The translations under genes and the position numbers were made by a program. From Caenibacillus caldisaponilyticus (lineage in GTDB: Bacteria; Bacillota; Bacilli; Bacillales; Sporolactobacillaceae), in contig NZ_BDDQ01000009.1 in NCBI RefSeq assembly GCF_002003465.1, positions 30,202-94,201 of the forward strand: a stretch of DNA of 64,000 bases, in the 5' to 3' direction. The notes beneath the pieces were generated by a model. It had not been told where the DNA came from and made no database searches. It saw only the letters and a program-made list of their open reading frames with translations. This document shows positions 42,667 through 50,373 of this stretch, in pieces. The number at the start of each line of letters is the position of its first letter. Position 1 is the stretch's first letter.

Positions 42667-43649
42667 CTTATCAAAAAAACACGATAGCGTATTGAACGAA
42701 GAACGATGATGCCAAGCCGAACATGACCGAAATCTTGGCGAGTGTTTTCGTTAAAATGGTCAGTTCTATTACGTCACCAGCTTATACGCAGTCTTACTGG
42801 GCATCATACATTGAATTAGCAAGACAATTTGGAGGTGGTCTATTAATCCCGGGGAAAGAAAAGAACCACGAAAACAAAAAGGCTATCGGGAAAAGGCACA
42901 ACCTAACCGAGAAAATCAAGATTAAATATGGGCACGGGAAAAAACGCGGCACAGAATAAATAAGCCTAAGGACTCCTTAGATAAAAGACGAAGATTAGAT
43001 GAAAAGGCACAACACCCATGGAAAAGATAAACACGGTCCACATAAAAAATGAATTGTTCAAGACGAAAGCATCGATTTGTCGTTTTCATGGTAGACATGT
43101 CCATCCGCACTAATTGGAGAAAAAATCAATGCAAAATTCACCGATCCGCATTCCTTTAAATGGCTTATAAATAAAATGGCTCGTATTCAATGTTCCGGAA
43201 AAAATCACGCGAAGGAAGGGTGTCAGCAGTCAAAGATCACTTTGTACTCTTGACCGGTGAGTAGCATCCGTGACGAGTTGCCTGAACAATCGTTAGAGTA
43301 CCTCTCACTTATTCCCCCGTTCAGAACAATCCGCCAGTTGTACAGCAAATGGCCGTAAACTTAAAACATGACTCCGATTAATAAAAGGATAATGTCAAAG
43401 AATAATCTTCCAAAGCTTAATAATAGACGCCACAGACCACTTCTTCCCAATGAAAGCGGTGGAAAATGATCATTCCAGCAAAACAAATTAAGTATTGGTG
43501 TCATCCTTTTCAGGTATACCGTGAGGAAAAAATGATGGATAAACAAGAAAATTCGATTCTGGTAAAAATAGTCCCTTGGGAAAGTTTGGTTAGCAGTGCC
43601 AATACGTCGCGGAATGATTAGAAGGTAATTATGAAGGGAGGGCAATCCC
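42667..43649. other. About 980 bp of degraded AT-richer DNA
   Basis: No complete gene. A plus-strand stretch at about 43125-43254 reads FTDPHSFKWLINKMARIQCSGKNHAKEGCQQSKITLYS then stop, with disrupted flanks. The Cys/His pattern looks like a transposase or other protein remnant, not identified. Short ORFs elsewhere here have no ribosome sites. Confidence 0.35.
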
Positions 43650-43880
43650 GTGATTTCTATTTTCTTGGTATTACTAACAAGCGGATTTTTACTGTATAAG
43701 TTTTTAAGGCCTCCCAATGCTTTGCATTCAGCGGAGAATACGGGAGAGACTGTCAAACAAAAGCCTGTTCTTGATCTTCATCCCCAAATCCAGCCAAACG
43801 TTAAGCCGATCGATCCTGCTTTTCTTCAACATCATTTTATGAAGAAATCCATTAAAAGTATGGCGAATACCAATGAGTAA
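43650..43880 (+). CDS. Small membrane protein coupled to the ArsB-like pump
   Basis: 76 residues with one hydrophobic helix at the N-terminus (about 1-18), then a polar tail with several Pro and Gln. GTG 43650 follows AAGGGAGGG. Its stop overlaps the next start (ATGAGTAA), so translation is probably coupled. A pump subunit or stabiliser is a guess. I know no family for it. Confidence 0.55.
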   Translation: MISIFLVLLTSGFLLYKFLRPPNALHSAENTGETVKQKPVLDLHPQIQPNVKPIDPAFLQHHFMKKSIKSMANTNE

Positions 43881-45246
43881 TATAACGGAATTCTTGATGG
43901 TGACGATCTTCGCCCTGACTGTTTTTTTTATCATATGGAGACCGTTCGGCATCAATGAGTCCATTCCAACATCTATTGCGGCAGCCTGCATTTTATTGCT
44001 TGGGATTGTTCCCTTTAAAGATGTGCTGACTATCTTTGAAACGGTAAGCGGTGCATCTATCACAATTCTTTCCACAATTGTGATGTCCATCGTGTTAGAA
44101 AGCATTGGCTTCTTTCGATGGGCGGCTATCAATTTGGCATTAAAGTCCAGAGGATCTGGCGTGTTGCTGTTTTGGTATATAATCCTGCTTTGTTTTTTAA
44201 TGACCCTTTTCTTTAACAATGACGGCAGTATCCTCATTACTACCCCTATCATCATTCAAACGCTGTCTTTACTGCGATTAAAACCGGCCCAACAAGTTCC
44301 GTATCTTATTTCGGGAGCGTTGGTCGCCACAGCTGCAAGCGCGCCAATTGGCGTCAGCAATCTGGCCAATTTAATCGCTCTAAAGATTGTCGGATTGGAT
44401 CTAAACGCCTATGCTACCATGATGTTTGTCCCATCGATGGTCGGTATTGCTTGTATCGCAGTATTACTTTATGTCTATTTCAAAAAAGACATCCCGATTA
44501 CCTTCCAAAATCACTCAAAGCCAAAGGATCTAAACAATCTGTTGTCTGAATATCCAACAAAAAAGTTGTCACATCCTTTGGCTGCGAAAACATTAGGACA
44601 AGAGAACATTGACTGGAAGATGTTTCGTATCTGTATCGGTGTCGTCGTACTCACGCGTATCAGTTTCTTTGCACTCGCTCCGTTTGGCATCCCGACTGAA
44701 TGGCCTGCCATAATAGGAGCGATTTTATTAATCATGATCAGATGGTATAAGAAAAAGATCGGTGCAAAGGATATTTTGAAAAAAAGTCCGTGGCATATCT
44801 TATTGTTCGCTTTCAGTATGTATGTGATTATTTACGGCCTGCATAACGTGGGGTTGACAGCAGTAATCGTTGACGAGCTCGGTGGTGCGGTAGCCAAGGA
44901 TCCTTTTTACGCTATCTTTATCACAGGAATGTTGCTAACGGTCTTGTCGAATGTTTGCAACAACCTTCCTTCTATCATGATCGGGACGTTTTCCATCAAG
45001 GAGATGGGATTAAGCCTTCAGACCATGCAAGTCGCCTATCTGGCTAATGTGATTGGAGCCGATATCGGTTCCTTGATACTGCCAATGGGCACATTGGCCA
45101 CTCTGCTTTGGTTTTACACATTAAGACAGTACAAGATTCCTATGAATTGGGGGAAGTACTTGAGAGTCACGTTATTCGTAATTCCCGTAAGTTTAGCCCT
45201 TAGTTTGTTGTCATTGTATGTTTGGACAACGTATTTCGTGTTTTGA
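43873..45246 (+). CDS. ArsB-like ion-transporter-superfamily permease
   Basis: 457-residue polytopic membrane protein with about 11 helices. NNDGSILITTPIIIQTL, the repeated half with SNVCNNLPSIMIG, and the C-terminal ANVIGADIGSLILPMGTLATLLW resemble arsenite pumps of the ArsB family. No arsC or metal-sensing arsR is adjacent, so the substrate is uncertain. It sits in an AT-richer operon between a small membrane protein and a DUF2642-like protein, inside the invertible segment. Skin elements of bacilli often carry arsenic genes, which fits. Confidence 0.75.
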   Translation: MSNITEFLMVTIFALTVFFIIWRPFGINESIPTSIAAACILLLGIVPFKDVLTIFETVSGASITILSTIVMSIVLESIGFFRWAAINLALKSRGSGVLLFWYIILLCFLMTLFFNNDGSILITTPIIIQTLSLLRLKPAQQVPYLISGALVATAASAPIGVSNLANLIALKIVGLDLNAYATMMFVPSMVGIACIAVLLYVYFKKDIPITFQNHSKPKDLNNLLSEYPTKKLSHPLAAKTLGQENIDWKMFRICIGVVVLTRISFFALAPFGIPTEWPAIIGAILLIMIRWYKKKIGAKDILKKSPWHILLFAFSMYVIIYGLHNVGLTAVIVDELGGAVAKDPFYAIFITGMLLTVLSNVCNNLPSIMIGTFSIKEMGLSLQTMQVAYLANVIGADIGSLILPMGTLATLLWFYTLRQYKIPMNWGKYLRVTLFVIPVSLALSLLSLYVWTTYFVF

Positions 45247-45274
45247 TCATTTTGAAAGGGAGGTATGACTCACA

Positions 45275-45940
45275 ATGAACTACTTGGACACGATGCTCGG
45301 CAAAACTGTGAAACTAGAGATCTCAGGTAATATCGAGCGTGTGGGAGTCTTGATCGATTTCGGGCAGGATGTGGTCGTCATCTATGACGGGTTGAACTAT
45401 GTGTACATCCCTTCCGTCCATCTTCAGAATATCAGGCTCGTCTCGAATGTATCCGTCATATCGGGATCGGCTTTTGAACGAACGGATGTAGAAAATGACT
45501 TGTCCTACAGGAAAATATTAAATGAATCAAAGGGAATGTTTGTAAAAATTTACGTATCAGGCAATCAAGCGATCCACGGTTATATCACAAATGTGTTAAC
45601 TGATTACTTTGTCTTTTTTTCTCCTGTTCACAAAACGTTATGGATTCCCTTGTTCCATCTCAAATGGTTAATTCCGTACCCGGAAAATCAGACACCGTAC
45701 ACACTCAGCAAAGACACGTTAGCGGTAACTCCTTCGGCACTCAAGATGCCCCGTACTTTTGAAGAACTACTTAAAAAAATGGAAGGAAAAATGGTTGTCT
45801 TTGACTTGGGAAACAATCCTGAAAAGGTCGGGTTACTTAAAAGCATCCAAAACCACATGGCCGAGCTAATCACTGCAGATCAAAAACCAAGGTACTGGAA
45901 TATCCGACATATTAAGATGGTCAATTCTCCCAATCTCTGA
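45275..45940 (+). CDS. DUF2642-like protein with repeated beta-rich units
   Basis: 221 residues made of three similar units, at about 5-60, 85-135 and 165-215. Each carries a pattern like GKTVKLEISGNIERVGVLIDFG...YIPSVHLQNI. This resembles DUF2642 proteins common in spore formers, some of them coat-associated. GGGAGG precedes ATG 45275. It follows the pump gene after 28 bp. There are no signal peptide or membrane helices. Function is unknown. Confidence 0.65.
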   Translation: MNYLDTMLGKTVKLEISGNIERVGVLIDFGQDVVVIYDGLNYVYIPSVHLQNIRLVSNVSVISGSAFERTDVENDLSYRKILNESKGMFVKIYVSGNQAIHGYITNVLTDYFVFFSPVHKTLWIPLFHLKWLIPYPENQTPYTLSKDTLAVTPSALKMPRTFEELLKKMEGKMVVFDLGNNPEKVGLLKSIQNHMAELITADQKPRYWNIRHIKMVNSPNL

Positions 45941-46456
45941 GATCCTAGTTCTGAAAAGACGAGAACAGAGAACAGACCGGACGGAAAAATTTCCAATACT
46001 GACGGCAACGCTCGTGTTAGCGATGCCATTTTTAGTTTTTGAGGTGTATTTACAATAACAAACGATGTAGCCTATTTAAGATGAATGCCGTACGTCGTAA
46101 GGGATTGAGCACTGAAAGCTCAAATGTACGGGAACGCCCGTTCAGGAATGTGATCCGTTGCCAAAGGCTTTAGAGGGGGATTGGTGGCCGCTTCGCCACC
46201 ACGCGGAGGTTACATCGTACTGCGAATCCATCTAGACACTGAAACAAGTTATAGATTACAGTATAAAAGACTGATAGGTTGGTTTATTATATGGTCATCA
46301 AGGGTGTGAGCGACTTCATTTCCGCGTAGGGCGGGCCGGTTTCAAGCCGTGTCCTGGCCATGAAGATGCGCATGGATTCGGTATTTCGATCCATGCGTCT
46401 CGTCGGGGAAAGAATTTCCGTGAACCATTTTACAAATCACTAGTGGAGGGAACGGG
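45941..46456. other. Gene-free stretch with folded-RNA potential
   Basis: Nested pairing at 46088-46131 (outer CCGTAC/GTACGG, inner TTGAGC/GCTCAA) and a hairpin at 46182-46201 (TGGTGGC/GCCACCA, loop CGCTTC) are readable. No protein-coding gene was seen. It may be the remnant of a structured element such as a group II intron, but the match is too weak to call. Confidence 0.35.
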
Positions 46457-47344
46457 ATGGTAACGATCACCAACTTGTCGGAATGCACGTTTCAACAGGC
46501 TTTGACCGCGTGGAACGAAGGCTTTCAAGGGTATTTTGCCGACATGACGCTCACGATGGACCGCTACATGTCGCGCTTTGCACAGGAAGGTCTATCTCCC
46601 GAGACATCCGTGGCGGCATGGATGAACGAACGCCCGGTCGGGTTTATTCTGAGCGGTGTTCGCACCACTGAGGGCAAACGAATCGCTTGGAACGGAGGCA
46701 CCGGGGTCGTGCCGGAATATCGGCGAAGCGGGATTGGACGACGTTTGATGGAAGCCTGCCTGGACGTTTATCAGGCGCATGACATCGACATCGCCTTTCT
46801 GGAAGCGATTGCCGACAACACTCCGGCCATTGCGTTGTATGAACGGTTTGGTTACCGCATCGTCGACCGCGTGGCGTTCTTGAGCCGGACGGGACCGTTA
46901 TCGGAGGATGTGTTTGGCGCCGCCGATTTGCCAGGCTATACCGTGGTGAAGGGGTTGCCGCATGAGGTGGCGCGCCTTCCCTTCTATCGGGCGTTCGTAC
47001 CGTGGCAGAACCAGTGGCAAAGCGTATCCGGCGGAGGTTCAGTGATCCTGTTCGATAGCGCCGGTTCCCCCATCGCCTATGCGCTGTACAAGCACGTTGT
47101 GAATGAACGGGGAGAAATCACGGCCATCGCTTTGCATCAGTGCGCAGCGCACCCGGACGCCCCGGACAAACCTGGTGCGATTCGCCGGTTGCTTCGGGAA
47201 GTCTACGCATCGCTAGACTTGGATTGCCGGCGGTACACCGTCAATCTTTCCACTTCCGACGAGGTGCTGATGCGCGCGCTCGTGGAGGTGGGATTTACTC
47301 GGCAATTCGAGCAAGTGTTCATGATGCGTCACATGAAGGAGTAA
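46457..47344 (+). CDS. GNAT-family N-acetyltransferase
   Basis: 295 residues. The acetyl-CoA loop of the first GNAT domain is GVVPEYRRSGIGRRLMEACL near residue 80, followed by NTPAIALYERFGYRIVDRVAF. The second half is a degenerate GNAT-like domain without a clear acetyl-CoA loop. The substrate is unknown. GGAGGG precedes ATG 46457. It is GC-richer than the pump operon to its left. Confidence 0.85.
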   Translation: MVTITNLSECTFQQALTAWNEGFQGYFADMTLTMDRYMSRFAQEGLSPETSVAAWMNERPVGFILSGVRTTEGKRIAWNGGTGVVPEYRRSGIGRRLMEACLDVYQAHDIDIAFLEAIADNTPAIALYERFGYRIVDRVAFLSRTGPLSEDVFGAADLPGYTVVKGLPHEVARLPFYRAFVPWQNQWQSVSGGGSVILFDSAGSPIAYALYKHVVNERGEITAIALHQCAAHPDAPDKPGAIRRLLREVYASLDLDCRRYTVNLSTSDEVLMRALVEVGFTRQFEQVFMMRHMKE

Positions 47345-48089
47345 TTTTGTGGTTCTCCGAAGGTCTTCGGTCAACTTCGCGAGGATTGGTGTCCTGAGCT
47401 ATTAAAAGAGCACGGCGCTTTTCTGAAGCAAACGAGATGGTGCAATCGCAGTGGCTAAAATTGGCGTTTTATGAAAGTATGCTGAATGGCGCTCGCCACC
47501 TATCTCAGCCGAAGCGAGAGGGTTCCATGACTTGCTCGTCTGTTGGAAAAGTGGGCTTTAAGCCGTTTTTCTGTGTTCCCATCACAGGTATTGACCTGTG
47601 ATTTTTTTATCCATTCTGCAGAGAAATCGGTTGGCTCGCTTCGCAAAACGCAGTTCCTGACGGCATCGCTTTAAAGATGAAATACGCATTGTATACATGG
47701 CGGCTAATGGGAATGGGGTTAATGAAAGTGGCCTGCAAACAGCAGGGTGACAGCAACGGCCCAAAATCTTCGCGCAATTTTGTGGTTCAAACGGCAGACT
47801 CAGTCCGAATTTTCTTGAACGATCGTGTTGAGTCCGCGGATGAAACGAAACGGCTATCAGGACAGTTTATGGTTCAACGAAGAGAGACAAAAAGATCGTT
47901 CAAAACCGATTTGCAATAAGAAAATTGGACGATGTCCGTGAAGAAAGCTGACAAGCGGAACCCGCATACCTTTTGGTGTGGGGGGATGCGTGGTGCCTAT
48001 TCGCATCATCGAAGGGGACTTTGCCGATAAAGTCCGTTTCTCCAGCTATGCTTATCTCATGGAGAAATATCGGAGGGAGAAGTTGGAGA
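47345..48089. other. Region between the GNAT gene and recombinase
   Basis: A terminator hairpin lies at 47581-47608 (ATCACAGGT, loop, ACCTGTGAT, T7). No gene with a sound ribosome site. I looked for a sigma-E type promoter before the recombinase; CATACC near 47966 is the only partial match and has no -35. Confidence 0.4.
47581..47608 (+). terminator. Rho-independent terminator
   Basis: ATCACAGGT, ATTG loop, ACCTGTGAT followed by TTTTTT. Confidence 0.88.
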
Positions 48090-49594
48090 ATGATCGGAAT
48101 ATATGCCCGGGTCAGCACGGAAGAGCAGGCCAAGAAAGGGTTCAGCCTACAAGATCAAGTGGCCGAATGCCGGAAGAAAGCGGGGACGGACGAAGTCATT
48201 GAATATGTCGACGAAGGCATTTCCGGCGAATTTTTGGATCGGCCGGCCCTGTCCCGGCTTCGCCGCGATGTTCGCGACGGACTCATACAAAAAGTCATTT
48301 GTCTGGACCCGGACCGGCTTTCCCGCAAATTGATGAATCAGTTGATCATCACGGATGAATTGGAACGGCGCGGCGTCGAATTGGTTTTTGTAAACGGCGC
48401 ATATGCTAAAACGCCGGAAGGTCAACTGTTCTACTCCATGCGCGGCGCGATCGCCGAATTTGAGAAGGCCAAAATCAACGAGAGGATGAGCCGCGGCCGC
48501 CGTGAAAAAGCCCGGCAAGGCAAAGTCGTCCGGGATTACCGCATCTACGGCTATGACTATGATAAAGAAAAAGGCCGGTTCATCATCAATGAGCAAGAAG
48601 CGCAGGTCGTGAAGCTCATTTTTGCTTTGTTCACTCAGCCTAACGATCTTGTCCGCGGCATCAACGGCATCGCGCACTATTTAACGAAAAAGAAAATTCC
48701 AACGAAGCGCGGCGCGAGCGTCTGGCATCGCCAGGTCGTCCGACAGCTCCTCATGAACCGGGCTTATATCGGTGAATTTTACCAAAATCGATGGAATACC
48801 GAGGGAATGCTCGGCAACAAATTCCGCGCGCCGGAAGAACGGATTTCGATGAAAGAAAGGCCGCGTGAAGAATGGATCCCTGTGCCGTGCCCGGCCATTG
48901 TGGACAAGGAAACCTTCGAACGGGCCCAAACCCTTTTACAAGCATCGCGGCGCAGGTGGGCGAAAACATCCAAACATCCGTATCTCTTGAGCGGGCTCGT
49001 CCGGTGCGGAAATTGCGGCAATACGATGACCGGCCGCGCGCCAAAAATTGGAATACCTATGTGTTTGAGTACGCCGATTACAAAAATTACGCCGGGGCCA
49101 AACATCGCGGCTGCGGACGAAGAATCAAGGCAGCGGATCTTGAACGGGAAATATGGGAATCGGTCGTCCGCTGGCTCAATCAGCCGGAGGCGATCGCGGC
49201 CGCGAGTGAAAGGGAGCAAGCAGAAAAGCCGGCCTTGGAAGAGGCGGAAATGGCGCGACTAGAGTCGGAAATCACGAAGGCCAAAGAGGGGCGCAAGCGG
49301 CTGCTGAAGCTGTTTGCGCAAGGGGTGGATCTCTCCGAAGACGAAGTGCGGCAATCGCTGCAGGAATTAAAAGAAAAAGAAGCAGAGCTGACTAAACAGT
49401 GGCAGGAACTCAAACGGTCCCTTCAAAGCAGAAAACCAACCCGGTATCGTCCAAACCTCCTGCGCGAAGCCGTTGAGTACTATTTGCAGAAGGGAAAAGC
49501 GGAACTCACCTTCGATGACAAACAAGAACTGATCCGTCACGTCGTCCGCGAAATCCGGGTTTATGAGGACCGTATTGATATTTATACATTTTAG
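48090..49594 (+). CDS. SpoIVCA-like large serine recombinase, frameshifted
   Basis: Site-specific recombinase expected to act on the sigK sites in the mother cell. [12 protein letters not shown] carries the catalytic Ser near residue 10. [25 protein letters not shown] and [20 protein letters not shown] follow. The recombinase domain and a zinc ribbon ([11 protein letters not shown] ... [10 protein letters not shown]) come next, then a coiled coil. The frame breaks between 49029 and 49037; adding one A to the A5 run at 49033-49037 gives 501 residues. As written it stops near 49262, within the zinc-ribbon region. Its true end abuts the att site and converges on the sigK N-terminal part, as spoIVCA does in B. 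subtilis. ATG 48090 follows TTGGAG. Confidence 0.88.
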
Positions 49595-49956
49595 TGCACC
49601 GCTAATGACTTTAGATTCTCGTTTTCAATGCACCGCGCGGCGTAGGTCGCGAGTTTTGTCCCTTTACCCGTGGAATAGCTTTCGATCGCTTTGATCAAGC
49701 CGATCGTGCCGATGGAGATGAGATCTTCGTTGTCTTCCTTTGTGTTCTCGAATTTTTTTACGATGTGGGCCACGAGGCGCAAGTTATGTTCGATCAGCTT
49801 GTTGCGGGCCTCTTTATCTCCTTGAGCCATCCGCTCCAGGCATTCGCGTTCTTCCTCTTCCGGAAGCGGTTGTGGGAAAGCGTTGTTTTTTACATACGAG
49901 ACAAACAGCCAAAAATCCTTAAACAAATAAGCCAAGCTCCCGAGCAGAGAAAGCAC
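49591..49956 (-). CDS. sigK: Pro-sigma-K N-terminal part (SpoIVCB equivalent)
   Basis: Encodes the pro-sequence and most of region 2 of sigma-K. The first 20 residues are hydrophobic, and [14 protein letters not shown] matches the SpoIVFB cleavage region of B. subtilis pro-sigma-K (cut before Tyr). [37 protein letters not shown] and [13 protein letters not shown] are near-identical to B. subtilis. After IENE the frame runs into eight foreign codons (NLKSLAVH) and stops. The start is GTG 49956 after GGAGGTG. The rest of the gene lies 10 kb away in opposite orientation. Confidence 0.96.
   Translation of the reverse strand: MLSLLGSLAYLFKDFWLFVSYVKNNAFPQPLPEEEERECLERMAQGDKEARNKLIEHNLRLVAHIVKKFENTKEDNEDLISIGTIGLIKAIESYSTGKGTKLATYAARCIENENLKSLAVH
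49594..49635 (-). other. attL-like recombination site at the sigK N-terminal part
   Basis: On the minus strand sigK reads GCATTGAAAAC up to GA (49620-49619), the proposed crossover. Beyond it is a non-sigK arm (49618-49594), which also holds the recombinase stop codon. This arm is the mirror partner of 39371-39394. Both copies carry GA in the coding direction of sigK, hence opposite directions on the chromosome, so strand exchange would invert the DNA between them. Confidence 0.75.
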
Positions 49957-50339
49957 ATTCCCACCTCCGTCATGTTGGGCTCTTTTGCCTGATACTAAGA
50001 TTATGAGGCGGCGGTCCGTCCCGTGTCTGTCCGGGCGAGGCGTTCGCAGGATCTTCCCGGATGGAATTTGCTAAACCGCCGTCCGTTCGACATGAAGGCG
50101 GACGCCGAAATCAGTATGTAAAACATACGGGGGCTGAGGTTTTGAAGCCGGCAAAGCCTTGGCCTTAATCATCAGGACAGGATGATTGGCCGGCGACCAT
50201 CCGACGCCCGTCGCCGCCAACCTCGAGATGAAAGCGACGCCAAAGGCGGCCGATGTCCCGGATCGTTTCCAGTTTCCCATGTTTAAGAAAGCGAATGCCG
50301 TTCATCCCGCCATCGGAGGCACTGAAAGGGATGAAAAAG
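49957..50339. other. Region upstream of sigK N-terminal part
   Basis: It should hold the mother-cell promoter of sigK. On the minus strand CATAATCT about 40 bp before the start is a partial sigma-E-like -10, but I see no matching -35. A minus-strand open frame at 50071-50280 lacks a ribosome site and is not called. Confidence 0.35.
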
Positions 50340-50372
50340 GCGCGGCTCCGTTAACGGAACCGCGCGCAGGGG
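50340..50372 (-). terminator. Terminator of the 50.4-51.7 kb permease gene
   Basis: On the minus strand GCGCGGTTCCG, loop TTAA, CGGAGCCGCGC then TTTTTC. It starts directly after the stop codon. Confidence 0.88.
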
Positions 50373-50373
50373 A

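Larger units (their letters stand above)
39397..49618. mobile_element. Putative invertible sigK segment (rearranged skin element)
   Basis: Segment of about 10.2 kb between two oppositely oriented att-like sites. It contains the sigK C-terminal part, pepC, the ArsR-AHSA1 fusion, the ArsB-like operon, a GNAT gene and the SpoIVCA-like recombinase. Inversion rebuilds sigK on the minus strand at 49956-49246 with pepC directly downstream, and moves the recombinase next to the left site. Excision cannot rebuild sigK in this geometry. The basis is reading-frame restoration, junction identity and paired arms; the inversion itself is inferred. Confidence 0.65.

Noticed and set aside
42723..42959. Plus-strand ORF of 78 codons
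   Set aside because: No ribosome site, and Lys-rich low-complexity sequence in degraded DNA.
43361..43756. Minus-strand ORF of 131 codons
   Set aside because: It overlaps the better supported small gene at 43650, has no ribosome site, and its product looks like random AT-rich translation.
43873..45246. Complete arsenic-resistance operon
   Set aside because: Only an ArsB-like pump is present. No arsC, no arsA, and the nearby ArsR-type protein lacks metal-binding cysteines and is fused to AHSA1.
47677..47919. Plus-strand ORF of 80 codons upstream of the recombinase
   Set aside because: No ribosome site, no domain, and it lies in a stretch without codon bias.
39395..49620. Ordinary skin element excised as a circle
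   Set aside because: The two sigK parts lie on opposite strands, and the two GA cores point in opposite directions. Recombination between them would invert, not delete, the DNA between.
50071..50280. Minus-strand ORF of 69 codons between sigK and the permease
   Set aside because: No ribosome site and no family resemblance. A frameshifted remnant cannot be excluded.
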